Below are positions 48,327-57,360 of a stretch of DNA of 64,000 nucleotides, piece after piece. The DNA lies in contig JBCCWS010000016.1 in assembly GCA_039193195.1 (NCBI GenBank), positions 1 to 64,000 on the forward strand, read 5' to 3'. The notes under the pieces were generated by a model. That model saw only the letters and a list, made by a program, of their open reading frames with translations, did no database searches and had not been told where the DNA came from. The number at the start of each line of letters is the position of its first letter. Positions within the stretch are counted from its first letter, which is position 1. Position numbers and translations under genes: made by a program. The DNA is from Pseudomonadota bacterium (GTDB taxonomy: Bacteria; Pseudomonadota; Gammaproteobacteria; Steroidobacterales; JBCBZW01).

Positions 48327-49154
48327 ATGGCAGCCCCCCGCGCACGCCCAGAACCCACCATCGACTTCGGCGCCCTCCTGCGCGACTGGCGTCGACACCG
48401 ACAGCTAAGCCAACTGGGCCTGTCGAGCGCTTCGGGCATCTCCCAACGGCATATCAGCTTCCTGGAGAACGGCCGAGCGCGACCGAGTCAGGGCATGGTG
48501 GTGGCCCTAGCCGATGCGCTCGACGTGCCCCTGCGCGAGCGCAATGCGCTGCTCCTGAGCGCCGGCTTCTCGGCGAACTACGCAACTCAAGCGCTGCAAG
48601 GCGCTCAGCTCGCCGTGTTTCGCCAGGCGATCGATGCTCTTTTAAGTCAACAGGAGCCCTACCCCGCCATCGTCCTCGATGGACGCTGGAATCTGGTTCA
48701 GCTGAACGCGGGAGCCGAGCGGTTCTTCGCCCAATTCGTCGATCTGTCCGGCCTCCAAGTGCCAGCTGCCAGCGAATTCCAACTCGTGCACTTGTGCCTG
48801 CGCGATGACGGCCTGCGGCCGGCGTTGAGCAACTGGGAGGAGGTCGTGCACGCGTTTTTGCAACGTGCGCGGCGTGCCCTACTCGTCAACCCTAGGGATC
48901 GGGCGCTGGGCGCACTGGTAGAGGAAATCCTCCATCATCCCGCCGCACCCGAGCGCTGGCACACACCCGACTGGGAGGGGGAATCGGCACCGGCGATTAC
49001 GCTGCGCCTCGAGCACGACGGCGGTCGTTTCGAACTGCTCACGATGCACGCACACTTCGCGGGCTCCCAGCAGGTATCGCTCGAAGAACTCACCGTGGAG
49101 CTATTTTTCCCCGCTGATGCCACGACCGCCGCCTGGTTCGCAGGAGCCGAGTAA
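48327..49154 (+). CDS. XRE-family regulator with MmyB-like ligand-binding domain
   Basis: A 275-residue transcription factor. The N-terminal Cro/XRE helix-turn-helix spans about residues 14-70 (LLRDWRRHRQLSQLGLSSASGISQRHISFLENGRARPS). The remainder is an MmyB-like PAS-type domain (YPAIVLDGRWNLVQLNAGAERFFAQF, later FELLTMHAHFAGSQQVSLEELTVELFFPAD). Such regulators commonly bind fatty-acid-like ligands. AGGAGAC lies eight bases before the ATG. Divergence from the DUF2834 gene and closeness to the redox operon suggest possible targets. Confidence 0.92.
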   Translation: MAAPRARPEPTIDFGALLRDWRRHRQLSQLGLSSASGISQRHISFLENGRARPSQGMVVALADALDVPLRERNALLLSAGFSANYATQALQGAQLAVFRQAIDALLSQQEPYPAIVLDGRWNLVQLNAGAERFFAQFVDLSGLQVPAASEFQLVHLCLRDDGLRPALSNWEEVVHAFLQRARRALLVNPRDRALGALVEEILHHPAAPERWHTPDWEGESAPAITLRLEHDGGRFELLTMHAHFAGSQQVSLEELTVELFFPADATTAAWFAGAE

Positions 49155-49619
49155 ACGCCTGCGCTCACCTAGCAGCTACATTCGCTCATACCTATTAGCC
49201 CCACGGACGCTTCAGGCGTCATCGAATGGCCAGTATCGTGTGGAGTTGTAACCGCTAGTCCTCGCTGGAATACTGACAATACGTGACCCACAAGGGGGTA
49301 TGGGGAGCGATGACTGAGGTGTCCGCCTACGCCGCGACGGCCAGTGAGACGGCAACCATCACTACACTAGCAGCAGGCGTGCTGCGCCGGGCCGCTTTGA
49401 CTCGGACGGCTATTCGAAGGCGCGTTTGCCATCACGCTCGGAGCACCGCGACGTGGCGGCGGTCAAAGGTTGCCCCTCGCCGTGGGGGCGCTCATCGTCG
49501 CGAACGCCACCGATCCGCCCATCACCGCCCCCACCTCGAATACCCTAGGCGTGCTCGTCTCGAAGCGAAACTTGCCCAGCGCTTCCTGAGCCCTGTTTCA
49601 ACCACCTCAGGAGACTAGC
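49155..49619. other. intergenic region before the redox operon
   Basis: A 465-base gap without a supportable gene. It should hold the promoter of the operon beginning at 49620, but no confident -35/-10 pair was identified. An unstarted frame (49401-49589) has coding-like codon use (FEGAFAITLGAP, VGALIVANATD), so this may be a gene relic. CAGGAG precedes the GTG at 49620. Confidence 0.4.
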
Positions 49620-51592
49620 GTGGCCCTTTCCTGGACTCGTGTCGCCGCCCCCAATGAACTGCCCAATGGGCGCGCGAAGACCGTCACCGTGGGAACGCGC
49701 TCGATGGCACTGGTCCACTTCGACAATCAGTACGCTGCAATGGACAATCGCTGCCCGCACCAGGGCGGCCCCCTCGGCGAGGGATCGATCGAACGCGGGG
49801 TGGGCGGCGAGTGCTGGCTTCGATGCCCCTGGCACGGTTGGGACTTCCACCCCCTCACGGGACAGCCGCCCGGCGGCCACGAGGACAGCGGGCAAGAGAT
49901 GTTCAGCGTGGAGATCCGCGAGGACGGCGTCTACGTTGGCGTCGACATCGAGCCCCCCCACACTCGCACGGTCACAGACGTGATGGCCGAAACGATGGTC
50001 AACTGGGGCGTCAAGCGCGTTTTCGGCATGGTCGGCCACTCCAACCTAGGACTCGCCGATGCCCTACGGCGCCGCGAGGTGGCCGAGGAGCTCTCCTACG
50101 TCGGCATCCGCCAGAAGGCGCCGCATCCTTCGCCTGCTCGGGTTATGCGAAGCTCTGCGGCAAGCCGGCCGCCTGCCTGACCATCGCTGGCCCCGGGGCA
50201 ACCAATCTGATGACTGGCCTGTGGGACGCCAAAGTGGACCGGGCGCCGGTGTTGGCTCTGACGGGGCAGGTCCAGGTGCAAGTATTTGGGCCCGGCGCCT
50301 TCCAGGAAATCGATCTAGCGACCGCCTTCGCCCCCGTGGCGCGCTTCAGTCAGGCCGTCCTACACAGCTCCAATCACGCCGAACTCATGTCCCTCGCCTG
50401 CAAGAACGCCATCGTGGAGCGGGACGTCGCCCACCTCATCTTCCCAGATGACGTGCAAACCCAAGCCGCTGGCGAGGGCACGCCGGCGGGATCTCCGCAA
50501 GGGCGATTGGGTGATCTTGCGATCGCACCTGCCCCCGGAGCTCTCGATCAGGCAGTGCAGCTGATCAGCCGCGCCGAGCGGCCAATGATCGTGGTCGGCT
50601 ACGGGGCACGCGATTGCATGGCGCCCATTGTGCGCCTTGCCGAGCGGCTGCAGGCACCGGTGGTCACCACCTTCAAGGGCAAGGGTCAGATCCCTGATTC
50701 GCACCCGAACGCCGCCGGCGTCCTCGGCCGCTCGGGCACCCCCATCGCGAGCTGGTTCATGAACGAATGTGACCTGATCGTTGCCTTAGGCTCGTCCTTC
50801 TCCAATCACACGGGCATCGAAGCTAAGAAGCCGATCATTCAAGTCGACTTCGAAGCGATGCAACTAGGTAAGTTCCACCCGGTGGAGGTGCCCGTGCTCG
50901 GCGAGATTGCACGCACGACGGAGCTAATCCTGGAGGCCCTACCAAACACACTGGCGGCCCAAGACCAGCGTCCCGAGCTGGCTCAGCGCTGGGCCGCGTG
51001 GCGGGAGGAAAAGAATGCGCGCGCCCTGGATGACAACTGCCACGGCGTCAACTCTGCGGCTATCTTCACCGCCCTCACCCGCCTCGCGCCGAAGGATGCG
51101 GTGATCGCCGTAGACGTAGGCAACAACACCTACTCTTTCGGGCGCTACTTCGAGTGCGCCGGCCAGTCTGTGCTCATGTCCGGCTACCTGGGCTCCATCG
51201 GCTTTAGCCTACCGGCCGCAATCGGTGCCTGGTGTGCCACCCAGGATTTCGCTGAGCACCGCGGCCGCAAGGTGATCTCCGTCTCCGGCGACGGCGGCTT
51301 TGGCCAATACCTGGCCGAGTTCACCACGGCAGTCAGGTACGGCATGAACATCACCCACATCCTGCTCAATAACGGCGAACTCGGGAAGATCTCCAAGGAG
51401 CAGCGCGCTGGGGAGTGGGAAGTGTGGCAAACCACCCTACACAATCCCAGCTTCGCAGCCTACGCAGAGCTTTGCGGTGGGCTTGGCCTCGAGGTCCATG
51501 CCCTGGCGGATCTAGACGCCGCCATGAGCAAGGCGCTCACGCACGAGGGGCCAGCGCTGCTGGAAGTCCTGACCGACGCAGAGCTTGTGTAG
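49620..51592 (+). pseudogene. Rieske-thiamine-diphosphate enzyme fusion, frameshifted
   Basis: The intended product is about 657 residues. The N-terminal Rieske [2Fe-2S] domain (residues 1-110) has CPH at 45-47 and CPWH at 69-72. After it starts a thiamine-diphosphate enzyme of the acetolactate-synthase/pyruvate-oxidase fold: TVTDVMAETMVNWGVKRVFGMVGHSNLGLADALR, then IAGPGATNLMTGLWDAK, a middle domain (MIVVGYGARD) and the diphosphate-binding VSVSGDGGFGQYLAEFTT ... LLNNGE. At 50113 one base is missing: reading changes exactly where relatives have a His-Glu pair (GVRHEGAA), and the protein resumes in the other frame with GAASFACSGYAK. The lost Glu is the catalytic one. The frame is otherwise intact for 1.4 kb, so a very recent mutation or a sequencing error is likely. 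GTG start with CAGGAG upstream. Confidence 0.8.
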
Positions 51593-51601
51593 GCCACGCT
51601 G

Positions 51602-51832
51602 ATGGAGCTCCTCGTGCGCACCGCGCTTCTCGGCCTCGCCATCTACGCGCTCCTCGGCTGCCTGTTCGCGCTCTGGTTCGTCAGCTTGGGCCACCGCCGC
51701 TTGGATGCCGCAGCCATGAGTCTCTGGGGACGCGTCATGATCTTCCCCGCAAGCGCAGCGCTCTGGCCCTTGTTGCTGGTGCGAGCGATCACCGTACAAG
51801 TACCCTTAAACGCCAGCGATCCCAGCCCATGA
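51602..51832 (+). CDS. small membrane protein of the redox operon (A)
   Basis: A 76-residue protein with two hydrophobic helices (LLVRTALLGLAIYALLGCLFALWFVSLG and GRVMIFPASAALWPLLLVRAI). The IFPASAALWPLLLxR stretch looks conserved in form, but no family was recognised. It begins nine bases after the Rieske-thiamine-diphosphate gene and its stop overlaps the next start (ATGA). Position suggests an accessory subunit of the haem-b/Rieske membrane protein two genes down. Confidence 0.7.
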   Translation: MELLVRTALLGLAIYALLGCLFALWFVSLGHRRLDAAAMSLWGRVMIFPASAALWPLLLVRAITVQVPLNASDPSP

Positions 51833-51993
51833 TGCAAGCTCACCGCCACTGGCACCTCTTCCTGTGGATGCTCCTTGGCCCCACTATGCTCGTGATCGTG
51901 TGGTTGGCAGTCACCCTGCGACCGCCCGCCGCGATCAATGACTCCCTTCCACAGGCCCTCACGCCCCCCGCTGCGCAGGCCATCGATGAGTGA
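51829..51993 (+). CDS. small membrane protein of the redox operon (B)
   Basis: A 54-residue protein with one membrane helix (LFLWMLLGPTMLVIVWLAV) preceded by a histidine-rich end (MMQAHRHWH) and followed by a proline-rich tail. The ATG at 51829 overlaps the stop of the previous gene, and its own end overlaps the next gene by eight bases. No family recognised; tight coupling supports a real gene. The N-terminal histidines could bind metal or haem, which is inference. Confidence 0.62.
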   Translation: MMQAHRHWHLFLWMLLGPTMLVIVWLAVTLRPPAAINDSLPQALTPPAAQAIDE

Positions 51994-53062
51994 GGGTTAC
52001 GGCGCCGTTGGATGGAACGCCTTTAAGCGTCGCTACGACCTGTGGATAGTCGGCGGCACCCTCACCTATCTCATCACCTTCGTGGTGGTCACGGTCCTCA
52101 CGCGGCCCAACGACCAGCCGATGGCAGAGCTGCAGCTGTTGATCCGCGCCTTCGGCAGCCTGTCGTTTCTCATGCTGACCCTGATCCTATGTATCGGCCC
52201 CCTCGCCCGATTCAGCACACGCTTCAAGCCTATGCTCTACAACCGCCGGCACTTGGGCGTGAGCACCTTTTTCATCGCCCTCATCCACGGCGTGTTGGTA
52301 CTGATCTGGTACCACGGGTTCGGTGTGATCGATCCGATCACATCCCTATTCATCTCGAACCCTCGCTACGACTCGATCGCGGGCTTCCCCTTCGAAAGCC
52401 TCGGCGCCCTGGCGCTTTCCATCTTGTTCCTGATGGCAGCCACCTCCCATGACTTCTGGAACGCCAACCTTGGCCCCGCCCTGTGGAAGGCTCTGCATAT
52501 GGGCGTCTACCTCGCCTATGCGGCGCTGGTCGGACATGTCGCGCTAGGCGTGATCCAGTTTGAGAAGAATCCCCTCTACGCGGTCGCCCTCGGCGCTTCC
52601 GTGGCCTTGGTCACAGCACTTCACCTGGCTAGCGCCTTCGCCAGCACTCAGAGCAGACGCACACCCGCCGCGGACGGTTGGCTCGATGCGGGACCCGCCC
52701 TGGGAATTCCAGATACGCGAGCGGTAATCCTGACACCGTCGAAGGGCGAACGTATCGCTGTGTTCCGTGACGGCCAGCGGATAATGGCCGTGTCCAATGT
52801 GTGCCGCCACCAGGGTGGCCCCCTCGGCGAGGGCCGGATTGTCGAAGGCTGTGTGACCTGCCCTTGGCACGGCTTTCAGTACGACCCGGCGAACGGGCGT
52901 TCACCGCCACCGTTCAACGAACGCATCGCAACCTACCAAACACGCTTGGTCGACGAACGCGTCTGGGTAAATCCCAAGGGCTGCCCCCCCGGCACGCGGG
53001 TACCCCCGTCTGTCCTGCCGGCATCAGCGGCAGATAGCCCCACTGCGGAGCCCGCGCCTTGA
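51986..53062 (+). CDS. ferric-reductase-like haem-b membrane domain fused to Rieske protein
   Basis: A 358-residue protein. Residues 15-220 hold about six membrane helices of the ferric-reductase/cytochrome-b type, with histidine pairs H89/H101 and H171/H184 placed to bind haem b. Residues 245-320 form a Rieske [2Fe-2S] domain with CRH (273-275) and CPWH (292-295), in the same GGPLGEG context as the Rieske domain of the first gene. A proline-rich tail follows. It should move electrons between a soluble donor and the other membrane face. The ATG at 51986 overlaps the preceding gene, and the stop overlaps the next start. The partners cannot be named. Confidence 0.85.
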   Translation: MSEGYGAVGWNAFKRRYDLWIVGGTLTYLITFVVVTVLTRPNDQPMAELQLLIRAFGSLSFLMLTLILCIGPLARFSTRFKPMLYNRRHLGVSTFFIALIHGVLVLIWYHGFGVIDPITSLFISNPRYDSIAGFPFESLGALALSILFLMAATSHDFWNANLGPALWKALHMGVYLAYAALVGHVALGVIQFEKNPLYAVALGASVALVTALHLASAFASTQSRRTPAADGWLDAGPALGIPDTRAVILTPSKGERIAVFRDGQRIMAVSNVCRHQGGPLGEGRIVEGCVTCPWHGFQYDPANGRSPPPFNERIATYQTRLVDERVWVNPKGCPPGTRVPPSVLPASAADSPTAEPAP

Positions 53063-53814
53063 GTGAGAAGGACTACTTCATCGGCTATTGCGCCGATACG
53101 CCTGCGCGGGACCGGCGCTTCATGCTGCGCCTCGGCCTGAGCCTCACGTTGAGTTGCGGCGCCCTAGGCGCAGGCTTGGCCGCTTTGCAGCGATCGCCGG
53201 GAAACGGGACCTGGGATCTCGAAGATCGTGACTGGCGCGGGGTCGTTCACGCAGATCCGTTCCCGATGCTTCGCACGCGGGACATCGACGGCATTGCGCG
53301 CAGCCTCTGGTTGGTGTGCCCGGGCAAGTGTGGCGTACGCACGATCATCGACGCCTACGCCGGGCAGGCCGTCACCCTACGCGGCAGCCTCCTCGCCCGC
53401 GACGGCTTCCACATGTTATCGGCCGCCCAGGGCTCTGACTGGATCGCACACTCCCCAACCGCCCCCGAGACTGCCCTGCGTCTGCCCGCTGCAGAGCCAC
53501 TTGAGCACGTGTCCCTGGTGGGGGAGATCCTGGACATGAAGTGTTTTGCGGGTGCCATGCGGCCCTCCACTGGCAAGCCACACAAGGCCTGCGCCGCGCT
53601 GTGCATTCGCGGCGGCATTCCGCCTGCGCTGTTCGCACGCGATCGCCAAGGCGCGTACCGCCCCCTGCTGTTGGTCGACGAGCACGGCGCGGCCCACCTC
53701 CCGGAGCCTCTACTGCCACTGGTGGCCGACTCAGTCAGAGTCGAGGGTCAGCTCTTACGCCGTGACGACACGCTGTTTCTCGCTTCACCTACCAATAACA
53801 TTCGTCGAACGTAG
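53059..53814 (+). CDS. membrane-anchored Cys/His-motif protein of the redox operon
   Basis: A 251-residue protein starting at TTG 53059, overlapping the previous stop (TTGA). An N-terminal membrane helix (MLRLGLSLTLSCGALGAGLAAL) is followed by two beta-rich, OB-like halves. The first has LVCPGKCGVRTIIDAYAGQAVTLRGSLLARD. The second starts SLVGEILDMKCFAGAMRPSTGKPHKACAALCIRGGIPP, with a C-x14-H-x2-C-x3-C spacing that looks like a metal, haem or cofactor site. A third similar strand set ends DSVRVEGQLLRRDDTLFL. No family name is known to me. It is the last gene of the operon and is likely on the periplasmic side. Confidence 0.72.
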   Translation: MSEKDYFIGYCADTPARDRRFMLRLGLSLTLSCGALGAGLAALQRSPGNGTWDLEDRDWRGVVHADPFPMLRTRDIDGIARSLWLVCPGKCGVRTIIDAYAGQAVTLRGSLLARDGFHMLSAAQGSDWIAHSPTAPETALRLPAAEPLEHVSLVGEILDMKCFAGAMRPSTGKPHKACAALCIRGGIPPALFARDRQGAYRPLLLVDEHGAAHLPEPLLPLVADSVRVEGQLLRRDDTLFLASPTNNIRRT

Positions 53815-54319
53815 ACACGTTCTCAGCGGGCTGATTGCCGCCCCTGGATTCGAGTGGCGCACCTGGCCAGGCGAGCATGGCCAGCGACGCGACGCCACCC
53901 CACCTCAGTCGGGCGCCTTGCGCATTCCCACCCCGCGCTCGTCGAAGCGTTGACCCGACCGCACTGGCGGGCCTCGAAAGCCGCAGAGCGCCCCCTACTC
54001 GACTTGAGTTGCGCGAATCCCGCGAAGGACTTGCAAAGCCCTGCAAGGGCACGCATTACCAAATTAACAACATTTTATACTTTTCAGCAACATAGATTCA
54101 TAGCCGCAACGAATTAGGCATAAAAGTCACAATTCGCTTGCATAACCACAAAGTAGCTCCATAGACTCCGAGCTCACTGGACTTTGTTGCGAAAAAACAG
54201 CGATTCTGCCATTCAATACATCGGTGCTGATAAATTATCGTTGCTTTTTTGCAACCATTTGTTCCAGCGTCTAACCACGTCATATCCCATCGCCTCGGTG
54301 GGAGCTGGAGGAGTCTGAG
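53815..54319. other. AT-rich regulatory gap before the TonB-dependent receptor
   Basis: No gene in 505 bases. From about 54050 the DNA is markedly AT-richer than the rest of the window. It contains the inverted repeat CTTGCA/TGCAAG near 54030 and a hairpin GTTGC-TTTTTT-GCAAC near 54240-54256. TGGAGGAG precedes the receptor ATG. This fits a regulated promoter, but no Fur-box-like 19-mer was recognised. Confidence 0.5.
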
Positions 54320-57286
54320 ATGCAACGACTGAACCTAACGAGAGCGGTGCGCTACAGCCTGTTTTCCGCGCGTCGCGCGGCCGTGCTGGCCGGCGCGGTA
54401 CTGGCGTCAGCCAGCGTGCTGGTCCCTGCGGCCGCTCAGGAGGCGCCCACAGAAGTAGAAGAGGTGGTGGTCACCGGATCGCGCCTCACCGATCCGAACC
54501 TGACCCAATCGAGCCCCGTCGCCACGGTCACCTCTGAGCAGGTGGAACTGCGCCAGGCCAATTTCGTCGAGGAGTTCATCCGCGAGATTCCGGGCGTGGT
54601 GCCCAGCATCGGTGCCCAGGTCAACAACGGCAACGGTGGCTCGACGTTCATCAACCTTCGCGGCCTAGGCTCGAACCGCAACATTACCCTGCTAAACGGC
54701 ACACGCGTGGTGCCGGCCGACCTGCAGGGCAGAACCAACCTCGACATCATCCCCATCGCCCTCGTCGAGCGAACGGATGTGCTCACCGGAGGCGCAGGCT
54801 CAACCTACGGTGCTGACGCCATCTCCGGCGTGGTGAATTTCATCACCCGCCAGAACTTCGAGGGCTTCGACCTTCGTGTGACCGGCGCTCGCACGGCGGA
54901 AGGCGACGGCGATACGCTGCGCATCGATCTGACCACAGGTGGCAACTTCGACGGCGGTCGCGGCAACGCCGTGTTCAGCGTTGGCTATACAGACCGTGAG
55001 GCGATCCTCCAGGGGGACCGAGACTTTGGCGTGGAGAATCTCTCCTCCGCCACCGGTGCGCCGGGCGGCTCGAGTACGACCGTCCCAACGGTGCTCACCT
55101 TTCCCGGGAGCGGAGGCACGGTGCAGGTGGCGCCGGATGGCGAGTCGGTGATTCCGTTCTACCAGCCTTTCAACTTCAATCCCTTCAACCTGTTCCAGCT
55201 GCCCCTAGAGCAATACCGTCTGTACGGCTCGGCCCGCTACGAACTCGACAGCGGCATCGAGATGTATACAGAAGCGTTCTACTCCCAGAGCACGAACCGA
55301 ACGCAGATCGCGCCCTCTGGCACCTTCCGCAACGTGTTCACGACGCCACTCTCCAACCCCTTCCTCCCGGCAGGGATTCGCAACCAGATCTGCGGCGCAG
55401 ACTCGGACGCCGCCACCGATGGGATCCAGCCGAACTTCTCTCAAGCGGAGTGTGACGCCGCCGCACTGGCAACAGACCCGGATGACCCGAACTATCGCAC
55501 GATCGATCTCGACTACGGGCGGCGCTTTGTAGAGCTCGGCACACGCGATAACGAGCGGCAGACCCGTGTCTGGCAGCTGAAGGCCGGGGCCCGCGGCGAT
55601 CTCGTCTCCAACCTCTCCTGGGACGCCTTCTTTGCCTACGGCGAGAGCGACCTGCGCGGCTCCCAGTCGGGCAACGGTACGCGCACTCGCCTGCAGCAAG
55701 CCTTACTCGCCACAGACCCCAACGCCTGCCTGGACCCATCCGGCGGTTGTGTGCCGATCGATCTGTTCGGCCCACTAGGCAGCATCACCAACCAAGTCGG
55801 CGCCTTCCTGGATGTGGGCAACACGGCAAACCAGTTCACCACCTTGCTCCAGGGTCAGGCGCTGGTGAGCGGTGATGTGAACACCTCCATGCCGTGGGCC
55901 GAGTCGCCGATCGGCTTCGCCGTTGGTGCGGAGTACCGCGACTACGAAGCGGGCTTTGCCAACGATCTGCTGACGCAGACCCCGGGTGAGGTGCTGGGCA
56001 ACGGTGCTGCCGCACCTAACGTGACCGGAAGCTACGATGTTCGCGAGGTCTTTACGGAGGTGAACGTGCCCCTGGTTCAGGGCGCTGCCTTCGCTGAGGA
56101 GGTCAGCCTGCAAGCGGGCGCCCGTCTCTCCAACTACAGCACCACCGGGGACGAGAGCACGTGGAAGGTCGGCGGTACCTGGAGCCCCGTGGGCGGCCTC
56201 CAGATCCGCGGTAACCTGCAGCGGGTGACGCGCGCGCCGAACATAAACGAGCTGTTCGCCCCCCAGGTCACGGGCCTCAACAACTTCGCCACGGACCCCT
56301 GCACGGGCAACGCGCCACTCGAGAACGAAGACCTACGCCAGATCTGCCTGGCCCAAGGCGCACCGCTAGGCACCATCGGCAGCATCATCGTCGACCCTGC
56401 CGGTCAGGTAAATGCGACCACCGGCGGCAACCCCAATCTCGACGCGGAGGATGCAGACACGTGGACCGTCGGCATGGTGTTGCAGCCGGACTTCGCACCC
56501 AATCTGGCGCTCACCTTGGACTACTACAACATCGAGGTGAGCGACGCGATCACCAACCCGAACCCGGGCGATGTGTTCGCCGCTTGCTTCGGGCCTGACT
56601 TCGAGGATGGGACCCTTGCGATCAGCGGCGCCTCAGCCTCGGATCCCGCCTGCACTGGCATCCGTCGCAACCCAGCCACGGGCAACCTGTTCGGTGATGT
56701 GTCGACAACCGCGGGATTGCCACTGGTGCTGAGTAACCAGGGTGCCCTCGCCACCAGCGGCATCGACGTGTCCGTGAACTGGCAGGGGGATCTCGGATTT
56801 GCCCGCGTCTCCAACAGCTTCAACGGTAACTGGACCCAAGAGTCCGTCTTCAATGCCAACGTCGACAATCCCGACTCTATCGACCGTGACTGCACGGGCT
56901 TCTACAGCATCAACTGCGCCTCGATCCAACCGGAGTTCAGCTTCTCCAACCGGGCGACACTGAGCTTCGACGGCATGGACCGTCCGGTGGACGTGTCTGT
57001 GTTCTGGCGCTGGATCGATGCCGTGGAAGCTGAGCCCGAAGTGGCGGACACCTTCTTGGAGGAGTTCCGAGAGATCGATGCGGAGAACTATATCGACCTC
57101 ACCGCACGCGTGCAGCTGACGCAGCGTCTGCAGCTGACCGGCGCTGTGCTGAACGTCTTCGACAACCTGCCGACTATCGTCGGCAACAACATCGGCACCA
57201 CCGCGTTCAACTCGGGCAACATCTACCCGAGCACCTACGACCCGCTGGGCCGGCGCTTCTCCATTACGGTGCGTCACACCTTCTAG
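54320..57286 (+). CDS. TonB-dependent outer-membrane receptor
   Basis: A 988-residue receptor with a signal peptide (AAVLAGAVLASASVLVPAAAQ). The TonB box region VEEVVVTGSRL starts the plug domain (to about residue 175: LNGTRVVPADLQGRTNLDIIPIALVERTDVLTGGAGSTYGADAISGVVNFIT). The remaining part is a 22-strand barrel, ending GRRFSITVRHTF with the terminal Phe. Loops include paired cysteines (CGADSD, CDAAA and CTGNAP, CLAQG). This layout is of the large receptor class seen in Alteromonadales and xanthomonads, often for oligosaccharides or siderophores; the substrate is unknown. Monocistronic, with its own terminator. Confidence 0.95.
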   Translation: MQRLNLTRAVRYSLFSARRAAVLAGAVLASASVLVPAAAQEAPTEVEEVVVTGSRLTDPNLTQSSPVATVTSEQVELRQANFVEEFIREIPGVVPSIGAQVNNGNGGSTFINLRGLGSNRNITLLNGTRVVPADLQGRTNLDIIPIALVERTDVLTGGAGSTYGADAISGVVNFITRQNFEGFDLRVTGARTAEGDGDTLRIDLTTGGNFDGGRGNAVFSVGYTDREAILQGDRDFGVENLSSATGAPGGSSTTVPTVLTFPGSGGTVQVAPDGESVIPFYQPFNFNPFNLFQLPLEQYRLYGSARYELDSGIEMYTEAFYSQSTNRTQIAPSGTFRNVFTTPLSNPFLPAGIRNQICGADSDAATDGIQPNFSQAECDAAALATDPDDPNYRTIDLDYGRRFVELGTRDNERQTRVWQLKAGARGDLVSNLSWDAFFAYGESDLRGSQSGNGTRTRLQQALLATDPNACLDPSGGCVPIDLFGPLGSITNQVGAFLDVGNTANQFTTLLQGQALVSGDVNTSMPWAESPIGFAVGAEYRDYEAGFANDLLTQTPGEVLGNGAAAPNVTGSYDVREVFTEVNVPLVQGAAFAEEVSLQAGARLSNYSTTGDESTWKVGGTWSPVGGLQIRGNLQRVTRAPNINELFAPQVTGLNNFATDPCTGNAPLENEDLRQICLAQGAPLGTIGSIIVDPAGQVNATTGGNPNLDAEDADTWTVGMVLQPDFAPNLALTLDYYNIEVSDAITNPNPGDVFAACFGPDFEDGTLAISGASASDPACTGIRRNPATGNLFGDVSTTAGLPLVLSNQGALATSGIDVSVNWQGDLGFARVSNSFNGNWTQESVFNANVDNPDSIDRDCTGFYSINCASIQPEFSFSNRATLSFDGMDRPVDVSVFWRWIDAVEAEPEVADTFLEEFREIDAENYIDLTARVQLTQRLQLTGAVLNVFDNLPTIVGNNIGTTAFNSGNIYPSTYDPLGRRFSITVRHTF

Positions 57287-57326
57287 GCCGCCTCTGGCGC
57301 TTGGCCAGCCCTTGCGGCAACTGCCT

Positions 57327-57360
57327 AGGGCCCGGGACCCTACCCGGGCCCTTCTCTTTA
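57327..57360 (+). terminator. rho-independent terminator
   Basis: A perfect 10-bp stem (57327-57336 with 57343-57352) with a six-base loop is followed by TCTCTTTA. It lies about 40 bases past the stop of the receptor gene. Confidence 0.85.

Noticed and set aside
49283-49618. Open frame just before the redox operon
   Set aside because: Arginine-rich low-complexity product with no ribosome-binding site or motif. A different frame (49401-49589) looks more coding-like but lacks a start.
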